DNA of 64,000 nucleotides from Enterobacteriaceae bacterium RIT693. Lineage in GTDB: Bacteria; Pseudomonadota; Gammaproteobacteria; Enterobacterales; Enterobacteriaceae. Position 1 is the stretch's first letter. Each line of letters begins with the position of its first letter. Both the position numbers and the translations under genes were made by a program. Of this stretch, positions 62,075 through 64,000 are shown piece by piece. Where the stretch lies: NCBI GenBank assembly GCA_009668225.1, contig WJYK01000003.1, forward strand, positions 1-64,000, written 5' to 3'. The notes beneath the pieces were generated by a model. That model saw nothing but the letters and a program-made list of their open reading frames with translations, was not told the DNA's origin and made no database searches.

Positions 62075-62790
62075 ATCACCCTGCGTGATATACGGGCAGA
62101 GAGTGCCTTTCTTTTTCTCCATGGGTTCAGTCGATAGCCTTTTTCTGTGAACCTGTTAATTCCCTTTGCATGCCGTTAATTCCGTTCACTCCGGTACTGT
62201 ATTGCGCTAAAAACAGGCCTGCCTCAGGCATGAGCATGATGTCTTTGGGGTTATCAGCAGGTCACGCTGTTGGTTTTTATCTAAGATGTCAGCAACCTGC
62301 TTTTTTGTTTTCCATCAAATAGTTTGTAACGGTGATTAATTATATAAACGCATTTTTTGATCCCGAACATTAACCGTCGATTTCTGGATGTATCATATTA
62401 CCTCTATTGATCAATTTACTAAGGATATTGTTGTGAGGCAGGTCTAAAGGAATTGAAATCAATAAGATAAGTCTTGATTGATGGCGCGGGGAGTACCGTT
62501 CTTCTGAATTTACTCATGGTATTTTAATGAGGTATCTGTGAATAAGGCTGTCAGGATCGAGAATTAAGGAAGTTTGAATTAAGATTATTCTTAACGCGGC
62601 GTCATTTTTCTTAAGAGAATGGACTGGAAAAAATGGAGCATGGGCATGGGGTAAAAGAGCGAGGCGGACGTGCAAACGCGCCATTGCCTTCATTTGAGAA
62701 ATATTTGGTAAGCAGATTCTGACAGCGGGAGTGTGGAATATGAAAATAAACGGCAGTCAGGGGGTAAATATTATAGGGGGGAAGGATAAC
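62075..62790. other. AT-rich 716-bp gap, no convincing gene
   Basis: No ORF with ribosome site and plausible composition is visible. A 64-codon minus-strand frame (62611-62805) has an odd Pro/Phe-rich translation and overlaps the terminator of the next gene. The only structured element is the hairpin with T-run at 62256-62306. Confidence 0.55.
62256..62306 (+). terminator. Orphan terminator-like hairpin
   Basis: AGCAGGT pairs with ACCTGCT, with inner pairing GCTG/CAGC, followed by six T residues. The nearest plus-strand gene ends 180 bp upstream, so it either ends that transcript or a small RNA that starts in the gap. Confidence 0.55.
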
Positions 62791-62825
62791 CAAAAGAAGC
62801 CGCAACGTATTTCACATTGCGGCTT
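62791..62825 (-). terminator. Terminator of the chitin-binding-type gene
   Basis: AAGCCGCAA and TTGCGGCTT form a perfect 9-bp stem around an 11-base loop; on the minus strand TCTTTT follows. It lies 23 bp after the stop codon of the minus-strand gene. Confidence 0.85.
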
Positions 62826-62847
62826 TCGGGGGAATTAAATTAAATGC

Positions 62848-64000
62848 TTATTTACTGTAAGACTTCCATGCCTGAGTCCAGCTAATGCCAACCCCCGGTT
62901 CGTAATGCAGCTGTGACCACTGCCCCGTCTGGCTACACCAGTTTGCTACCGTACATTCGAACAATTTACCGTTATGCTGCACGACCTGGCCATTCTCGTA
63001 GCGGGTGCCATACACCCACTGTTGCCAGACGTCGCCAGCGGTGAGGGCAGGAACGGTAATCGCCTGCTCCACAACGCCCGATGCTTTACCCGCTGTCACC
63101 TTAACCGCGACCTTCAGGTGTTGCACCTGGCTGGTTTTGGCGAGGGTGAACTGCTGCTGTGGCTGGCCGTTGCTGCCATTATCTGCACCCACAGGCAGCG
63201 TCCAGTGGTAATCAGGTGTGCTGGTCGGTATTTGTGACGATTGTACGCTACCGCTAAAGATAACAGCCTTATCCTGTTCTTTTGGCTGTATCGTCAGCGT
63301 CAGTGCGGAGATAAAGGCCTGATCGTTATTTTGTTCCGCCTGGGTAACCGTCAATTTATGCTGACTGGTGGCGGTGCGCCCCCCTCGTGAACTGCTTGCC
63401 GTCACCTCGGCGATATACTCACCCGCAGCCAGACCGGACTGTAGCTGACCGTCCTGAGTTATACCGTTTTCAATCACCCGGTTTCCCCGTTTTAGCGACC
63501 AGCGCAGCGTCACCTGATCAAAGTTAGCTTTGGCTTCCAGTTTTATTGGTGCGGCGGAGGGCATTGTGCTTTGGCCGGTAATGGTGACTGCTGGTCTGGT
63601 CACGTTAATGGCGACACAGGCCTCACCGGATTTTTTATCGCGGTTTGTCGCCGTCAGGCAGAAGCGGGTTGCGGTATCAAACAGGTTTTTCGGGACCACG
63701 ACCTCTGCCGAGGCCTTATCATAGGATTTCAGGTAGATAAGGCTGTTTCCCTCGCTGCGATGCCACGTCCAGCTAACGTCCTTCTGATTACTGGTTCCGG
63801 TGACCGGGTAACCCCATCCGCTGTCCGTGGTGCCAACGACGTTGATAACGGAACGGTCCAGCGTCACCTCTGGTGCCGGTGCCTCGCTCTCTTTCTCTTC
63901 ATACAGGTGACCTGTTTTTGCGGCTGGCTGTGGTGCTATCGCGGCAGGTTCAATACTGCGCTCTGCCAGTTTAAATTCATTTCCCAGCGTAACCGGCTGG
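62848..64000 (-). CDS. Partial large protein with Ig-like modules and C-terminal chitin-binding-type domain
   Basis: The frame is open from the stop at 62848 to the right window edge, giving at least 384 residues of a larger protein. The visible N-terminal end is a Glu/Ala/Pro linker (EEKESEAPAPEV). Two or three beta-rich Ig/PKD-like modules follow (VTGTSNQKDVSWTWHRSEGN; ATFTVDQ-like strands; ASSSRGGRTATSQHKLTV), and the last 55 residues match a CBM5/12 domain: WVYGTRYENGQVVQHNGKLFEC, then WCSQTGQWSQLHYEPGVG, ending WTQAWKSYSK. Such domains bind chitin or GlcNAc glycans on secreted chitinases and adhesins. The catalytic or surface part lies outside the window. Confidence 0.8.
   Translation of the reverse strand, partial: QPVTLGNEFKLAERSIEPAAIAPQPAAKTGHLYEEKESEAPAPEVTLDRSVINVVGTTDSGWGYPVTGTSNQKDVSWTWHRSEGNSLIYLKSYDKASAEVVVPKNLFDTATRFCLTATNRDKKSGEACVAINVTRPAVTITGQSTMPSAAPIKLEAKANFDQVTLRWSLKRGNRVIENGITQDGQLQSGLAAGEYIAEVTASSSRGGRTATSQHKLTVTQAEQNNDQAFISALTLTIQPKEQDKAVIFSGSVQSSQIPTSTPDYHWTLPVGADNGSNGQPQQQFTLAKTSQVQHLKVAVKVTAGKASGVVEQAITVPALTAGDVWQQWVYGTRYENGQVVQHNGKLFECTVANWCSQTGQWSQLHYEPGVGISWTQAWKSYSK

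Noticed and set aside
62611..62805. 64-codon minus-strand frame in the right-hand gap
   Set aside because: No ribosome site, odd composition, and it overlaps the terminator of the chitin-binding-type gene.
1..64000. CRISPR arrays, insertion sequences, prophage genes
   Set aside because: No regularly spaced direct repeats, transposase or integrase motifs were seen on either strand.

Overview
The window comes from a gamma-proteobacterium of the order Enterobacterales, most likely an Enterobacteriaceae near Enterobacter, Lelliottia, Kosakonia or Cedecea. Support: the tRNA-Asn(GUU)-mtfA-tRNA-Ser(CGA) block, an E. coli-like Blc lipocalin and MtfA, an enterobacterial chaperone-usher operon and an enterobacterial type VI secretion locus. 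The genus is not resolved. Core segments look GC-rich; the first 6 kb and the last 3 kb look clearly AT-richer by eye.

Layout. (1) 1-9078: end of a Tad-type pilus locus. A roadblock/small-GTPase/roadblock module and a protein with an internal duplication precede a TadV/CpaA prepilin peptidase, TadE, TadF and a von Willebrand-domain TadG. Downstream lie an OpgB-like phosphoglycerol transferase homologue and a VirB1-like lytic transglycosylase. The assembly ATPase, platform and secretin genes are not here and presumably lie left of the window. (2) 9156-12489: minus-strand thiamin-precursor operon, tenA-thiZ-thiX-thiY, with a TPP riboswitch and a sigma-70-like promoter. (3) 12622-14244: a luciferase-like monooxygenase and a DUF1349 protein. 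(4) 14336-22798: blc, divergent from a MlrA/BluR-like MerR regulator; then a tightly overlapping eight-gene lipid-modification operon (SnoaL-like, SDR, FAD oxidase, DUF1365, cyclopropane-fatty-acid-synthase-like, DUF2878, chalcone-isomerase-like, DUF3833) and a TudS/YbgA fusion. A dyad matching the MlrA box architecture (TTGnACA-N12-TGTnCAA) precedes the operon. (5) 22878-29682: GGCT-like protein, CSS-EAL phosphodiesterase, tRNA-Asn, mtfA, tRNA-Ser, a Kup paralogue and an unusual periplasmic FKBP. (6) 29942-36659: seven-gene chaperone-usher fimbrial operon. (7) 36812-60478: complete type VI secretion core (tssABC-hcp-EFGH-vgrG, then tssJKLM) with a DUF2169/pentapeptide/DUF3540/DUF4150 cassette between vgrG and tssJ and a methionine-rich small protein after tssM. 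(8) 60599-64000: LysR regulator, a small unknown protein, a long non-coding gap and the C-terminal part of a large protein with a chitin-binding-type domain.

Most interesting: the Tad cluster with a small-GTPase/roadblock switch and an envelope phosphoglycerol transferase; the fatty-acid modification operon apparently controlled by a local MlrA paralogue; and a T6SS spike module whose VgrG ends in 27 uninterrupted heptads and which carries pentapeptide and DUF4150 partners but no recognisable toxin. All functional calls come from reading motifs and overall resemblance to families I know; no database search was possible.
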